Both the position numbers and the translations under genes were made by a program. Positions 28,039 through 36,247 of a stretch of DNA of 64,000 bases are shown here, piece by piece. Source of the DNA: Rahnella woolbedingensis (lineage in GTDB: Bacteria > Pseudomonadota > Gammaproteobacteria > Enterobacterales > Enterobacteriaceae). The DNA lies in contig NZ_RAHH01000002.1 of NCBI RefSeq assembly GCF_003602095.1, positions 62,001 through 126,000 of the forward strand. The letters run 5' to 3'. Every line of letters begins with the position of its first letter. Positions within the stretch are counted from its first letter, which is position 1. The notes below the pieces were generated by a model. The model had not been told where the DNA came from and made no database searches. It worked only from the letters and a program-made list of their open reading frames with translations.

Positions 28039-29013
28039 TTACAGGTCGAGGACCAGAAGGGGGCTTTTGGAGCGTGAACAGCACAGCGTGATTTGCGTAT
28101 TGTCCGCTTTCTCTTCTTCGGTCAGCACACAGTCCCGGTGATCGGGAATGCCGTCGATGACGTCAGTAATACAGGAGCCGCAAATACCCTGTTCGCACGA
28201 CAGCATAATATCGACTCGGGCACTTAATAAGACTTCGGCGATGGACTGGTTCGGACCCACTAAATAACGTTGTCCGGTGGAATTCAGCTGAATATAAAAT
28301 TCATCACCCCCGGTATCATTATTCAGATTCGTATTACTGAACCGCTCAAAAGATAACTGATCTGCCTGCCAGTGATATGTCTGCATTATTTCTTCAAGAC
28401 GCCCGATAAAGCCGTCAGGGCCACAGGCAATAACACGGGTGTGTTCCTCCGGCTGGCATAAACTCAGCGGGACGAGGTGACGCAGGGAATCGTTTGCCTC
28501 GCGGCAATGTGAAAAGACATTTTTCGCCAGTGCGGGCGCATTCAGTCGCGATGTGAACGCTGCTTTTTCCCGGTCTGAAACATAATAATGCAGTTCAAAT
28601 TCAGTCTGTTGCTGAGCCAGTTGTTCAGCCATCGCCAGCACCGGCGTGATGCCGATACCGCCAGCGAAAAGCAGATATTTTCCGGCGTCGGGTAGCGGAA
28701 AGTGATTTCGCGGGGCGGAGATGGTGAGGTTATCGCCAGCGCTGAAATAATGATGAATAAAGCGCGATCCGCCTGTGGAATTCTCCGCCAGCTTTACGCA
28801 GATTTCATAATATTCTCCGCTGTGATTTTCGGTGCAGAGAGAATACTGACGCGGGCCGATTTCAGGAATGAAAACGTCAATGTGCGCACCCGGTAAATAA
28901 GCCGGTAATAAGCCTCCCTGCTGCGCAATAAGTTGCAGGGAAATATTCCCTGAACCATTTACCCCGACAGCCCTGATCGTGACAGGAATTAATCCGGTAT
29001 CTTTCATCGTCAT
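28039..29013 (-). CDS. phthalate-dioxygenase-reductase-type flavin/2Fe-2S reductase
   Basis: The 324-residue protein has an N-terminal FMN/NAD reductase part (RQYSLC near residue 56 for flavin; LLFAGGIGITPVLAMAEQL for nucleotide) and a C-terminal plant-type ferredoxin domain. Three of the four cluster cysteines are in CEQGICGSC, with the last in the terminal LCCSRSK stretch. Such proteins pass electrons from NADH to a Rieske oxygenase or a demethylase. No Rieske oxygenase is encoded in the window. It is the first gene of the minus-strand operon and is divergent from a LysR regulator. Confidence 0.88.
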   Translation of the reverse strand: MTMKDTGLIPVTIRAVGVNGSGNISLQLIAQQGGLLPAYLPGAHIDVFIPEIGPRQYSLCTENHSGEYYEICVKLAENSTGGSRFIHHYFSAGDNLTISAPRNHFPLPDAGKYLLFAGGIGITPVLAMAEQLAQQQTEFELHYYVSDREKAAFTSRLNAPALAKNVFSHCREANDSLRHLVPLSLCQPEEHTRVIACGPDGFIGRLEEIMQTYHWQADQLSFERFSNTNLNNDTGGDEFYIQLNSTGQRYLVGPNQSIAEVLLSARVDIMLSCEQGICGSCITDVIDGIPDHRDCVLTEEEKADNTQITLCCSRSKSPLLVLDL

Positions 29014-29228
29014 TTACCGTATTTATTTTTCATGAGTTATTTATTAAAGGGAATTCAATATCTCTGCCGCATAACCCGCTGTCATCACGCCGCAAACAGC
29101 GCAGGGCGGGCAATACCGGCAATGAAACGATTGTTCCCGTTGCAATGAAAGCTACGTTATTGTTATAAAACTGTTGCGTCCAGCGCTTTGATTCGCACGT
29201 CCCGTTGCATAAAAGAGAGCACTCACCT

Positions 29229-30152
29229 ATGTTCGCATTCTCCCGTTTTCTGCTGTACTTCACTGAGGTTGCCCGTCAGGGATCTTTTCGCAAGGCGTCC
29301 GAAACCCTGCATGTTGCCGCTTCGTCGATTGACCGGCAGATCCTGCGGGTTGAAAAGGAATTAGCCATGCCGCTGTTTGAACGCCATCCCACCGGGCTGC
29401 GGCTGACCGCAGCGGGGGAATTGTTGTTGCACTCGGCGAACAACTGGAAAAAGGATTTCTCCCGCGTCTGCGAACAGCTCGACGACCTGCGCGGGTTGCG
29501 GCGCGGGCATGTGCGGATCGCCACTATCGACGCCATCAACCGGCAGTTTTTCTCGGCGATGCTCAGGAAAGTGCATGCCGATTACCCGAATATCTCTTTC
29601 ACGCTGACCACCATGAATAATGTGGACATTCAGCAGGCGCTGATGTCCGGTGATGCCGACTTCGGGGTGATGCTGAACCCGCAAAGTTCCCGCGAGTTGC
29701 AGGTGCGCGCTTTTGCTGAAATCGAACTGGGGATTGTCGTACCGAAAGGGCATCCGCTCGGCAGCCGGAGCGGCGTGCGTTTTAATCAGTGCATGGAGTA
29801 TCCGTTCATCCTGCCTGCGGCACCCCTGATGCTGGCTGAGCCGGTGCAGGCGCTGATGAATATCAACGGCGACATGATCAACGAGGTTGCGGTGTCGAAT
29901 AACATCCACATGATCCGCTCGCTGATTAAAGAAAAAATGGGCATCGGCATTCTGTGCTGGCTCGACATCATGGATGAGGTGGAAAGCGATGAGTTGCAGT
30001 TTATTCCGCTGACCGATCCGCAATTAAAAACGTTCACGCTCTCGCTGTGCGTTGCCCCTTCACGGCAACTTTCTCTGGCCGCCTCGATGATGCTCAAACA
30101 GCTGGAGATGTTATTCAGCAAGATCCAGACCCCGGGGGGAGAACGGCACTGA
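29229..30152 (+). CDS. LysR-family transcriptional regulator
   Basis: The 307-residue protein has an N-terminal helix-turn-helix (about 1-60: FTEVARQGSFRKASETLHVAASSIDRQI) and a LysR substrate domain. I choose the ATG at 29229 behind AAGAGAG; a TTG eight codons earlier is less likely. It is divergent from the reductase operon and precedes the orphan binding-protein, amidohydrolase and oxygenase genes, so it is the likely activator of both arms. The inducer would be the imported heterocycle or a product. Confidence 0.88.
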   Translation: MFAFSRFLLYFTEVARQGSFRKASETLHVAASSIDRQILRVEKELAMPLFERHPTGLRLTAAGELLLHSANNWKKDFSRVCEQLDDLRGLRRGHVRIATIDAINRQFFSAMLRKVHADYPNISFTLTTMNNVDIQQALMSGDADFGVMLNPQSSRELQVRAFAEIELGIVVPKGHPLGSRSGVRFNQCMEYPFILPAAPLMLAEPVQALMNINGDMINEVAVSNNIHMIRSLIKEKMGIGILCWLDIMDEVESDELQFIPLTDPQLKTFTLSLCVAPSRQLSLAASMMLKQLEMLFSKIQTPGGERH

Positions 30153-30415
30153 TATGCACTAATCTGGTGCGACGCGCTCCGTGGTGAATCAAAGGTTGCA
30201 GAGCACACACCGGTGAATCCCCCGACAAAGCGCAGGGAGAGCGCATCGGATAAGTTGGCATCTTTCTTGTATAGCTAAGAGTGAGTATAAGCGGTCAGTG
30301 CAGACAACTGCGCGGGACATTGCTCAGCAACCATTTCGCGGTTCATTTTGAGCCGGTCAGGGGGGCTGAGCCGCATTCGCTCATCCTCCCTCCGGCGATG
30401 ATTAGGAGAGGAGCA

Positions 30416-31405
30416 ATGAAGTCAATTTCCCGCATTCCCCTGTCTTGCTGCGTGCTGAGCGCGCTGATTTCTGGTGTGGTTTCTCTGCCGGCACATGCCG
30501 ATGAGAAAATCGCGCTGCTGACATCCTGGTACGCGCAGGCGGAGCAGGGTGGCTACTATCAGGCACTGGCGACAGGCATTTATAAACGTTACGGGCTGGA
30601 TGTCAGCATTCAGTCCGGCGGTCCGCAGGTTAACGGCATGCAGTTGCTGCTGGCAAAACGCGCCGACGTGATTATCGGTTATGACCTTCAGTTGCTCGAG
30701 TCAGTGCAGCGCGGGTTTCAGGCCAAAGCCATTGCAGCACCCTTCCAGTTCGACCCGCAGGGTCTGCTGACCCACGCTTCTGTCACTTCCCTCGACGGTC
30801 TGAAAGATAAAACCATTCTGGTTTCCAGTTCCGGGCAATCCACCTGGTGGCCGTGGCTTAAGGCGCGTTATCAGCTCAGCGACTCGCAGGTTCGTCCTTA
30901 CACTTTCAACATCCAGCCCTTTGTCGCCGACGAGAATGTGGCGCAGCAAGCCTATGTCAGTTCTGAAGTGTTTCAGGCGCAGAAGGCCGGGGTGAAATCC
31001 AATTTCTTCCTGTTTTCTGAGCACGGTTATCCCCCTTACGGCGGGATCCTGATCACCCGTCCTGACCTTATCAGCAGCAGAAAAGAGGCGATGGCCAAGT
31101 TTGTGCAGGCGTCGATGGAGGGCTGGGTGAGCTATCTGCAAAATCCGGCAGCAGGCAACGCGCTGATCAAAAAGGATAACCCGAAGATGACGGATGACCT
31201 GCTGGCCTGGGGCGTTCAGCAAATCAAAGAACATCACCTGATTGACGGCGGCGATGCGGCGACCCAAGGCTGGGGTACCATGACGCAGGGCCGCTGGCAG
31301 AAAACCCGTGATTTTATGGTTAACGCCAAACTGCTGGATGCCGGTACCGACTGGAAGCAGGCTTATACCACTGAATTTGTCGATCATATGCAGGTTAAAC
31401 CCTGA
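30416..31405 (+). CDS. second NMT1/THI5-like periplasmic binding protein
   Basis: The 329-residue protein has a signal peptide (basic start, LSCCVLSALISGVVSLPAHA) and is colinear with the binding protein at 24363-25346, sharing SWYAQAEQGGYY-type and GLDVSIQSGGPQVN segments. No permease or ATPase gene accompanies it, so it presumably feeds the transporter encoded on the other strand. This gives one membrane unit two ligand specificities. A very good AGGAGAGGAG precedes its ATG. It heads a three-gene plus-strand operon. Confidence 0.86.
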   Translation: MKSISRIPLSCCVLSALISGVVSLPAHADEKIALLTSWYAQAEQGGYYQALATGIYKRYGLDVSIQSGGPQVNGMQLLLAKRADVIIGYDLQLLESVQRGFQAKAIAAPFQFDPQGLLTHASVTSLDGLKDKTILVSSSGQSTWWPWLKARYQLSDSQVRPYTFNIQPFVADENVAQQAYVSSEVFQAQKAGVKSNFFLFSEHGYPPYGGILITRPDLISSRKEAMAKFVQASMEGWVSYLQNPAAGNALIKKDNPKMTDDLLAWGVQQIKEHHLIDGGDAATQGWGTMTQGRWQKTRDFMVNAKLLDAGTDWKQAYTTEFVDHMQVKP

Positions 31406-31416
31406 GGAGCGTTGTG

Positions 31417-32844
31417 ATGTCATCTGACTCATTGCTGATTAAAAATGCGCACGCGATCCTGACCGGTTTGCCCGGTGACGCGGCGCGCCACGCCGGGCCG
31501 GATATTCGCGTCCGTGACGGTGTCATCGAGGCGATTGGCTCCCTGACGGCGCTGCCCGACGAGCGGCTGATTGATGCCCGCGACTGCGTGGTCTATCCCG
31601 CCTGGGTGAATACGCACCATCACCTGTTTCAGTCTTTGCTCAAAGGCGAGCCGCAGGGGCTGAACAAAAGCCTGACCGCGTGGCTGAGCGCAACGCCTTA
31701 TCGTTTTCGCGCGACGTTTGATGAAGCCACCTTTCGTCTCGCGGTGCGCATCGGTCTGACCGAACTGTTACGTTCCGGCTGCGCCACCGTCGCCGACCAT
31801 AACTATCTTTACTGGCCGGATATGCCTTTTGATACTTCGGAAATCCTGTTCAGTGAAGGGGAAACGCTGGGCATGCGCATTGTGCTGTGTCGCGGGGGCG
31901 CTACGCAGGGGCGGGCGATTGAGAAAGATTTGCCGCAGGCGCTGCGTCCGGAGAACTTTGACCATTACATGGCAGATATGGAACGGCTGGTGGGCCGCTA
32001 TCACGATCCACAACCGGCGTCACTGCGCCGCGTGGTGATGGCACCGACGACATTGCTGCATTCGGCGCCGGGTCCGCAACTGCGTGAAATGGCGAAACTG
32101 GCGCGCAGTCTGGGGATACGGCTGCACAGCCATCTTTCAGAAACGGTGGATTACCTCGATGCGGCACGCGCTAAGTTCGACATGACGCCGGTGCAGTTTT
32201 GCGCCGAACACGACTGGTTGGGGGATGACGTATGGTTTGCGCATCTGGTGAAACTGTTGCCGCAGGAAATCACGATGCTGGGCGAGACCCGAACCGGCAT
32301 TGCGCACTGTCCGCAAAGCAACGGGCGGCTGGGCAGCGGCATTGCCGATTTGCTGGCGCTGGAGCAGGCGGGCGTGCCGGTATCGCTGGGCGTGGACGGT
32401 GCGGCATCGAACGAAGCCGCCGACATGCAAAGTGAGGCTCATGCCGCGTGGCTGTTGCAGCGCGCCAGAAAAGGCATGCTGGCCAAACCGCGCTATGACG
32501 GTGGCACTTTTGAAGGTGGCGGCGACGCAGCGTCCATCGAAGACGTGGTGCGCTGGGGCAGTGCAGGCGGGGCGCAAATCCTCGGGCTGCAACAAAGTGG
32601 CACCGTGCAGGTCGGTATGCTGGCGGATATCGCCATTTACCGGCTGGACGACCCGCGTTACTTCGGTCTGCATGACATGGCCATCGGCCCGGTGGCCTGC
32701 GGCGGTCGTGCCTCACTGAAAGCGCTGATGATTAACGGCCGCGTGATCGTCGAAAACGATGTGATCCCCGGTCTTGATCTGGAAGAGATGCGCCATCAGG
32801 CCATGTCAGCCGTCCTTACCCTGCAACAGCGTGCTGCGCGCTAA
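31417..32844 (+). CDS. amidohydrolase, 8-oxoguanine-deaminase/TrzN-like
   Basis: The 475-residue protein carries the metal site in AWVNTHHHLFQSLLKG (HxH) and LHSHLSETVDYL, then IAHCPQSNGRLGSGI and the catalytic Asp in SLGVDGAASNEAADMQ. This arrangement is that of 8-oxoguanine deaminase and s-triazine hydrolases, which remove amino or chloro groups from heterocycles. ATG 31417 lies at good distance from GAGGAG, better than the GTG just before it. It is only 11 bases behind the binding-protein gene. The exact ring is unknown. Confidence 0.85.
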   Translation: MSSDSLLIKNAHAILTGLPGDAARHAGPDIRVRDGVIEAIGSLTALPDERLIDARDCVVYPAWVNTHHHLFQSLLKGEPQGLNKSLTAWLSATPYRFRATFDEATFRLAVRIGLTELLRSGCATVADHNYLYWPDMPFDTSEILFSEGETLGMRIVLCRGGATQGRAIEKDLPQALRPENFDHYMADMERLVGRYHDPQPASLRRVVMAPTTLLHSAPGPQLREMAKLARSLGIRLHSHLSETVDYLDAARAKFDMTPVQFCAEHDWLGDDVWFAHLVKLLPQEITMLGETRTGIAHCPQSNGRLGSGIADLLALEQAGVPVSLGVDGAASNEAADMQSEAHAAWLLQRARKGMLAKPRYDGGTFEGGGDAASIEDVVRWGSAGGAQILGLQQSGTVQVGMLADIAIYRLDDPRYFGLHDMAIGPVACGGRASLKALMINGRVIVENDVIPGLDLEEMRHQAMSAVLTLQQRAAR

Positions 32845-32871
32845 CCCTATTGATTAAGAAGGATAAGAACA

Positions 32872-33861
32872 ATGACACAATCAACTCAGACAGCTGGCTA
32901 TGCACTGAAAGAACTGGAAAAAGAAGCGGGTATGGGCGCGATGGGTGAAGAGACGTTTGCCCGTGAAGTGCGTTGTATTGATTTATCAGATTTCGAGCAG
33001 CGTAAAAGTGAGATAGCCGACGAACTCTGGACTGCCGCTGTCGAAATTGGTTTTTTCCAGGTCAGTCATCACGGCATTGCGCTGGACGATATCCGTCAGG
33101 CATTCAGCATGACAGAGGATTTCTTTTCACTGCCCGATGACGTAAAAGCACAATATCCGCTGGCGCGTAACGCCGGTTGGGAGAATAAATCGCAGGTGCG
33201 TCCGTCGACCCGAACGCCGGATCAGAAGGAATCCTATCAGATTACCCGTCCGCTGATGGGCCCGCTGTGGCCAAGTGAACAGGAGCTGCCTGCGTTTAAA
33301 AACACCATGCTGAGCTTTGAATCGCAGTGCTGGCAACTGGGCATGAAATTGCTTTCCTGCTTTGCGCTCAAACTGGGCTTTGCGGAGCATTTTTTCGAAC
33401 AGGCGCACAATCCGGATCAGCAAACCTATCAGAGTACGCTGCGTATGCTGCATTACTATGCCACCGAACAATCGGAGCAGGGGATGTGGCGGGCAGGTGC
33501 GCATACGGATTTTGACTGCCTGACGCTGCTTTTCCAGCGCCCGGGTCAGGGCGGATTGCAGGTATGTCCAGGCAAAGACAGCGAAAGTCAGCAGTGGACC
33601 AGCATCGAACCGCGCGAAGACGTGATCACCTGCAATATCGGCGACATGCTGATGCGCTGGAGTGACGATCAGCTGCCGTCAAACTTTCACCGTGTCAGAA
33701 GCCCGCTGCCCGGCGAATATCAGGGCGCGCGCTACAGCCTGGCGTTTTTCTGTCAGGCCAATAAAGATGTCGAAATTCTCGGGCCACAAGCCAAATACCC
33801 GGCCATCAGCGCCGAGGATTATCTGCAACAGCGTATTCAGGCGAATTTTGCCAAAGGGTAA
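32872..33861 (+). CDS. 2-oxoglutarate/Fe(II) oxygenase, isopenicillin-N-synthase-like
   Basis: The 329-residue protein has a DIOX_N region (about 30-140) and a 2OG-FeII_Oxy core with AGAHTDFDCLTLL (His and Asp iron ligands near residues 210-212), the distal His in SNFHRVRSP, and the 2-oxoglutarate Arg in ARYSLAFF. It starts at an ATG preceded by AAGGA. It is third in the operon behind a binding protein and a deaminase. It probably hydroxylates or N-dealkylates the substrate and needs no reductase. A terminator follows. Confidence 0.88.
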   Translation: MTQSTQTAGYALKELEKEAGMGAMGEETFAREVRCIDLSDFEQRKSEIADELWTAAVEIGFFQVSHHGIALDDIRQAFSMTEDFFSLPDDVKAQYPLARNAGWENKSQVRPSTRTPDQKESYQITRPLMGPLWPSEQELPAFKNTMLSFESQCWQLGMKLLSCFALKLGFAEHFFEQAHNPDQQTYQSTLRMLHYYATEQSEQGMWRAGAHTDFDCLTLLFQRPGQGGLQVCPGKDSESQQWTSIEPREDVITCNIGDMLMRWSDDQLPSNFHRVRSPLPGEYQGARYSLAFFCQANKDVEILGPQAKYPAISAEDYLQQRIQANFAKG

Positions 33862-33875
33862 GCGCACATAAAAAG

Positions 33876-33914
33876 CAAAAAGCCCGCCGAGTTATCTCAG
33901 GCGGGCTTTTTTTC
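33876..33914. terminator. terminator between 2OG oxygenase and yjfB
   Basis: AAAAGCCCGCC and GGCGGGCTTTT form a long stem. T- and A-runs on both sides allow bidirectional use. Confidence 0.87.
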
Positions 33915-33923
33915 GGCTACCGG

Positions 33924-34112
33924 TCAGGCGATGGTATTGATATTGCGCCCGATTGCCGGATTAGCAGGTAACGCCGGAATGGAGTCAATCATGCTGGTCA
34001 CTGCAGTCTGCTGATTATCCAGAGACTTTTTCAGCAGGATGTTGTTCACCTGATTGCTGGTATCCAGGCTGTTAAGACTGGTTGCCAGCGACGCGATTTG
34101 CGATACATCCAT
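33924..34112 (-). CDS. yjfB: YjfB-family putative motility protein
   Basis: The 62-residue protein starts MDVSQIASLATSLNS and ends NPAIGRNINTIA, the two conserved ends of the YjfB family, and has a heptad-like centre LLKKSLDNQQTAV. The family is linked to flagellar motility but its task is unknown. A FliA-type promoter sequence lies upstream at 34177-34203, which supports flagellar control. The small size and clear family ends make the call firm despite the length. Confidence 0.85.
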   Translation of the reverse strand: MDVSQIASLATSLNSLDTSNQVNNILLKKSLDNQQTAVTSMIDSIPALPANPAIGRNINTIA

Positions 34113-34176
34113 TTTGCTCTCCTGTTCGGGACATCATAAAAGGAACTCATTAGGGCCGGAACCCGTCATTACATTG

Positions 34177-34203
34177 TTATCGGCATTTAAGGCAATACCT
34201 TGA
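34177..34203 (-). promoter_or_regulatory. FliA (sigma-28) promoter for yjfB
   Basis: On the minus strand a TCAA -35 (3 of 4 to TAAA) is followed after exactly 15 bases by an exact GCCGATAA. The -10 lies about 65 bases before the yjfB start. Confidence 0.65.
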
Positions 34204-34337
34204 GCGATAAATGACGCAGATGTCGCCGCCTGAACACGACTAAAGCAGGCCGGAAGGGCAAAAGACCCTGCAGCCTGTATAGCCTGAGGAATTACGGTTA
34301 TAATCCCCAAAATTATTCAACGGATTTAGAAACGACG

Positions 34338-34877
34338 ATGACAAAACTCACCTTGCAGGAACAACTGCTGAAAGCAGGATTAGTCAGCAGTAAAAAATTG
34401 GCCAAAGTTGAGAGAACGGCCAAAAAGTCACGCGTTCAGGCACGTGAAGCCCGGGCGGCTGTGGAAGAAAACAAAAAAGCGCAACTTGAGCGCGATAAAC
34501 AGCTGAGCGAAGAACAAAAGCAGGCGGCGCTTTCTAAAGAGTATAAGGCTCAGGTGAAACAGCTGATTGAAATGAACAAAATCATCATTTCAAAGGGCAA
34601 TATCGATTTTAACTTTACCGACGACAAGCTGATTAAGCGGATCGCCGTGGATAAAACCACTCAGGCGCAGCTGATTAGTGGCCGTCTGGCCATTGCCCGT
34701 CTGGTTTCAGAAAAGAGCGGTGAGAGCGAATACGCGATTATCCCCGCCATCGTGGCAGATAAAATCGCACAGCGGGATGCGAGCAGCATTGTATTAAACA
34801 GCGCGCTGAGTCAGGAAGAGCAGGACGAAGATGATCCGTATGCAGATTTCAAAGTGCCAGATGATTTGATGTGGTAG
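34338..34877 (+). CDS. DUF2058-family protein (YaiL-like)
   Basis: The 179-residue charged protein starts MTKLTLQEQLLKAGLVSSKK, has a long basic/acidic helix (about 20-75) and ends with an acidic DEDDPYADFKVPDDLMW tail. This is the DUF2058 pattern (E. coli YaiL, a nucleoprotein of unknown role). It is cytoplasmic with no membrane segment. It is monocistronic, followed by the hairpin GCCCTCAC/GTGAGGGC. Confidence 0.86.
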   Translation: MTKLTLQEQLLKAGLVSSKKLAKVERTAKKSRVQAREARAAVEENKKAQLERDKQLSEEQKQAALSKEYKAQVKQLIEMNKIIISKGNIDFNFTDDKLIKRIAVDKTTQAQLISGRLAIARLVSEKSGESEYAIIPAIVADKIAQRDASSIVLNSALSQEEQDEDDPYADFKVPDDLMW

Positions 34878-34892
34878 TTCGGCATATTAAGT

Positions 34893-34916
34893 TGCCCTCA
34901 CAGTAATGTGAGGGCA
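34893..34916 (+). terminator. hairpin after the DUF2058 gene
   Basis: GCCCTCAC and GTGAGGGC form a perfect 8-bp stem with a 6-base loop. The following ATTAAAT is only weakly T-rich. Confidence 0.6.
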
Positions 34917-34970
34917 TTAAATCTCGGAGCAATCCAGATTTTCATCGTCTCAAACCAAATTCCCAATAGC

Positions 34971-35006
34971 AAAAAGCCCGCTTAAGTTTCCTTAAGCGGG
35001 CTTTTC
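34971..35006 (-). terminator. terminator of tRNA-Asn copy 2
   Basis: AAAAGCCCGCTTAAG and CTTAAGCGGGCTTTT form a 15-bp perfect stem beyond the tRNA 3' end. Confidence 0.9.
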
Positions 35007-35011
35007 TAATT

Positions 35012-35087
35012 TGGCTCCTCTGACTGGACTCGAACCAGTGACATACGGATTAACAGTCCGCCGTTCTACCGACTGAACTACAGAGGA
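35012..35087 (-). tRNA. tRNA-Asn (GTT), second copy
   Basis: It has the same 76-base sequence and orientation as the gene at 17396-17471, with anticodon GTT and encoded CCA. The 20 bases on its 5' side (AATCGTGTGAACGGGGCGCA on the plus strand) are also identical to copy 1. mtfA lies upstream on the same strand, as in E. coli, where mtfA neighbours an asn tRNA. That makes this copy the likely ancestral position. Confidence 0.97.
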
Positions 35088-35231
35088 ATCGTGTGAACGG
35101 GGCGCATAATATCCAGAGGGCTCTGGAGTGTCAACGGCAAATTCTTTAAATGCGTCTGACTGCTCAGCAACTAATCAACGTGGCCACAATTAGTCACTTT
35201 TCTGCCAGAAAAATGGGTTGAATCCCGCTTT

Positions 35232-36008
35232 TTAACAATCACAACGGTGGCCGCGAAGTTGCCTTGCCAGCGGGTCCTGCTGATAAAAACGGGTAAAATG
35301 GCCGTATACCAGCGGAAAACGTTCTGAAAGCAGTTCCGGTGCACTAAAGAAATACTCTGAAAGTACGGCAAAACACTCCGCCGGATCGGTTGCTGCGTAA
35401 GCATCCATACTGGCCGCTTCTTCGCCGACGGTATCAATTTCATCCTGCAAATTCTGCATCGCCGCCTGTAAATCATGCTCCCAGGCCACCACTTCACGCA
35501 GCGGAATAGGCGGTATACCGCTCACTTCGCCGCCGTTTCGCATATCAAGTTTATGCGCGGCTTCGTGGATGATCAGGTTAAAGCCGGAGTTATCAAACGA
35601 ATCTTCGATATCCTGCCAGTTCAGCACGATCGGACCCTGATCCCAGCTCTGACCGGCGTGGATTTGCGAACCGGCATGAACCAGTCCGTTTTCATCCTGC
35701 CACGGAGAATCGACAACGAAAGGCGAAGGGTAGAGCAAAATTTCATGAAAACCATCGAGCCACGATGCACCGAGTTCCATCACCGGCAGCGCAAAAAGTA
35801 ACGCGATGCGTGCCTGCATTTGTTCTGTCAGCACGATACCCTGCAACGGAACCAGTCGTTTCTGCTGCAAAAGCTGACTGGCGATCTGAATCAGACGCTG
35901 TTGCTCTTGCTCGTTCAGGGAGGACAACAGCGGGATATTCAGGGCGTCATTCCACGCTTCTGATTTCTCAATTTTCAGTTCATTCGCCTTCCACGGCCAC
36001 TTAATCAT
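35232..36008 (-). CDS. mtfA: Mlc-titration factor, zinc peptidase MtfA
   Basis: The 258-residue protein starts MIKWPWKA like E. coli MtfA, so I trim the longer upstream frame. The zinc motif [11 protein letters not shown] gives His148, Glu149 and His152, and the third ligand Glu lies in the [19 protein letters not shown] segment. MtfA binds the glucose-PTS repressor Mlc in the cytoplasm and so raises ptsG expression; it is also an aminopeptidase. It is adjacent to tRNA-Asn as in E. coli. Confidence 0.93.
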   Translation of the reverse strand: MIKWPWKANELKIEKSEAWNDALNIPLLSSLNEQEQQRLIQIASQLLQQKRLVPLQGIVLTEQMQARIALLFALPVMELGASWLDGFHEILLYPSPFVVDSPWQDENGLVHAGSQIHAGQSWDQGPIVLNWQDIEDSFDNSGFNLIIHEAAHKLDMRNGGEVSGIPPIPLREVVAWEHDLQAAMQNLQDEIDTVGEEAASMDAYAATDPAECFAVLSEYFFSAPELLSERFPLVYGHFTRFYQQDPLARQLRGHRCDC

Positions 36009-36206
36009 CATCTTGCTCGCAAAGTGATCATTCAATTTATCAGCAGGGTTTTGCCTCAGACTACACCAATACAAGTAACTTCAACAAGTTAGCAGCGTAT
36101 TGGGATAATTCTGAGTGGATGTTACACATCATGAGATTTTAAGCAAAACGCGCACACGTCTAATCAGACATAGCTCACGTTATTATTCTAGTCACTGAGT
36201 GCGTAA

Positions 36207-36239
36207 CGCGCCCGCAACGTTGAAAACACGGCGGGCGCG
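36207..36239 (-). terminator. GC-rich hairpin after the EAL gene
   Basis: CGCGCCCGC and GCGGGCGCG form a perfect 9-bp stem just beyond the stop codon. No clear T-run follows on the minus strand. Confidence 0.5.
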
Positions 36240-36247
36240 GGGAAGGG

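Noticed and set aside
29014..29228. LysR operator between the reductase and LysR genes
   Set aside because: ATTG and CAAT ends occur 9 bases apart, but the symmetry is too short to claim a site.
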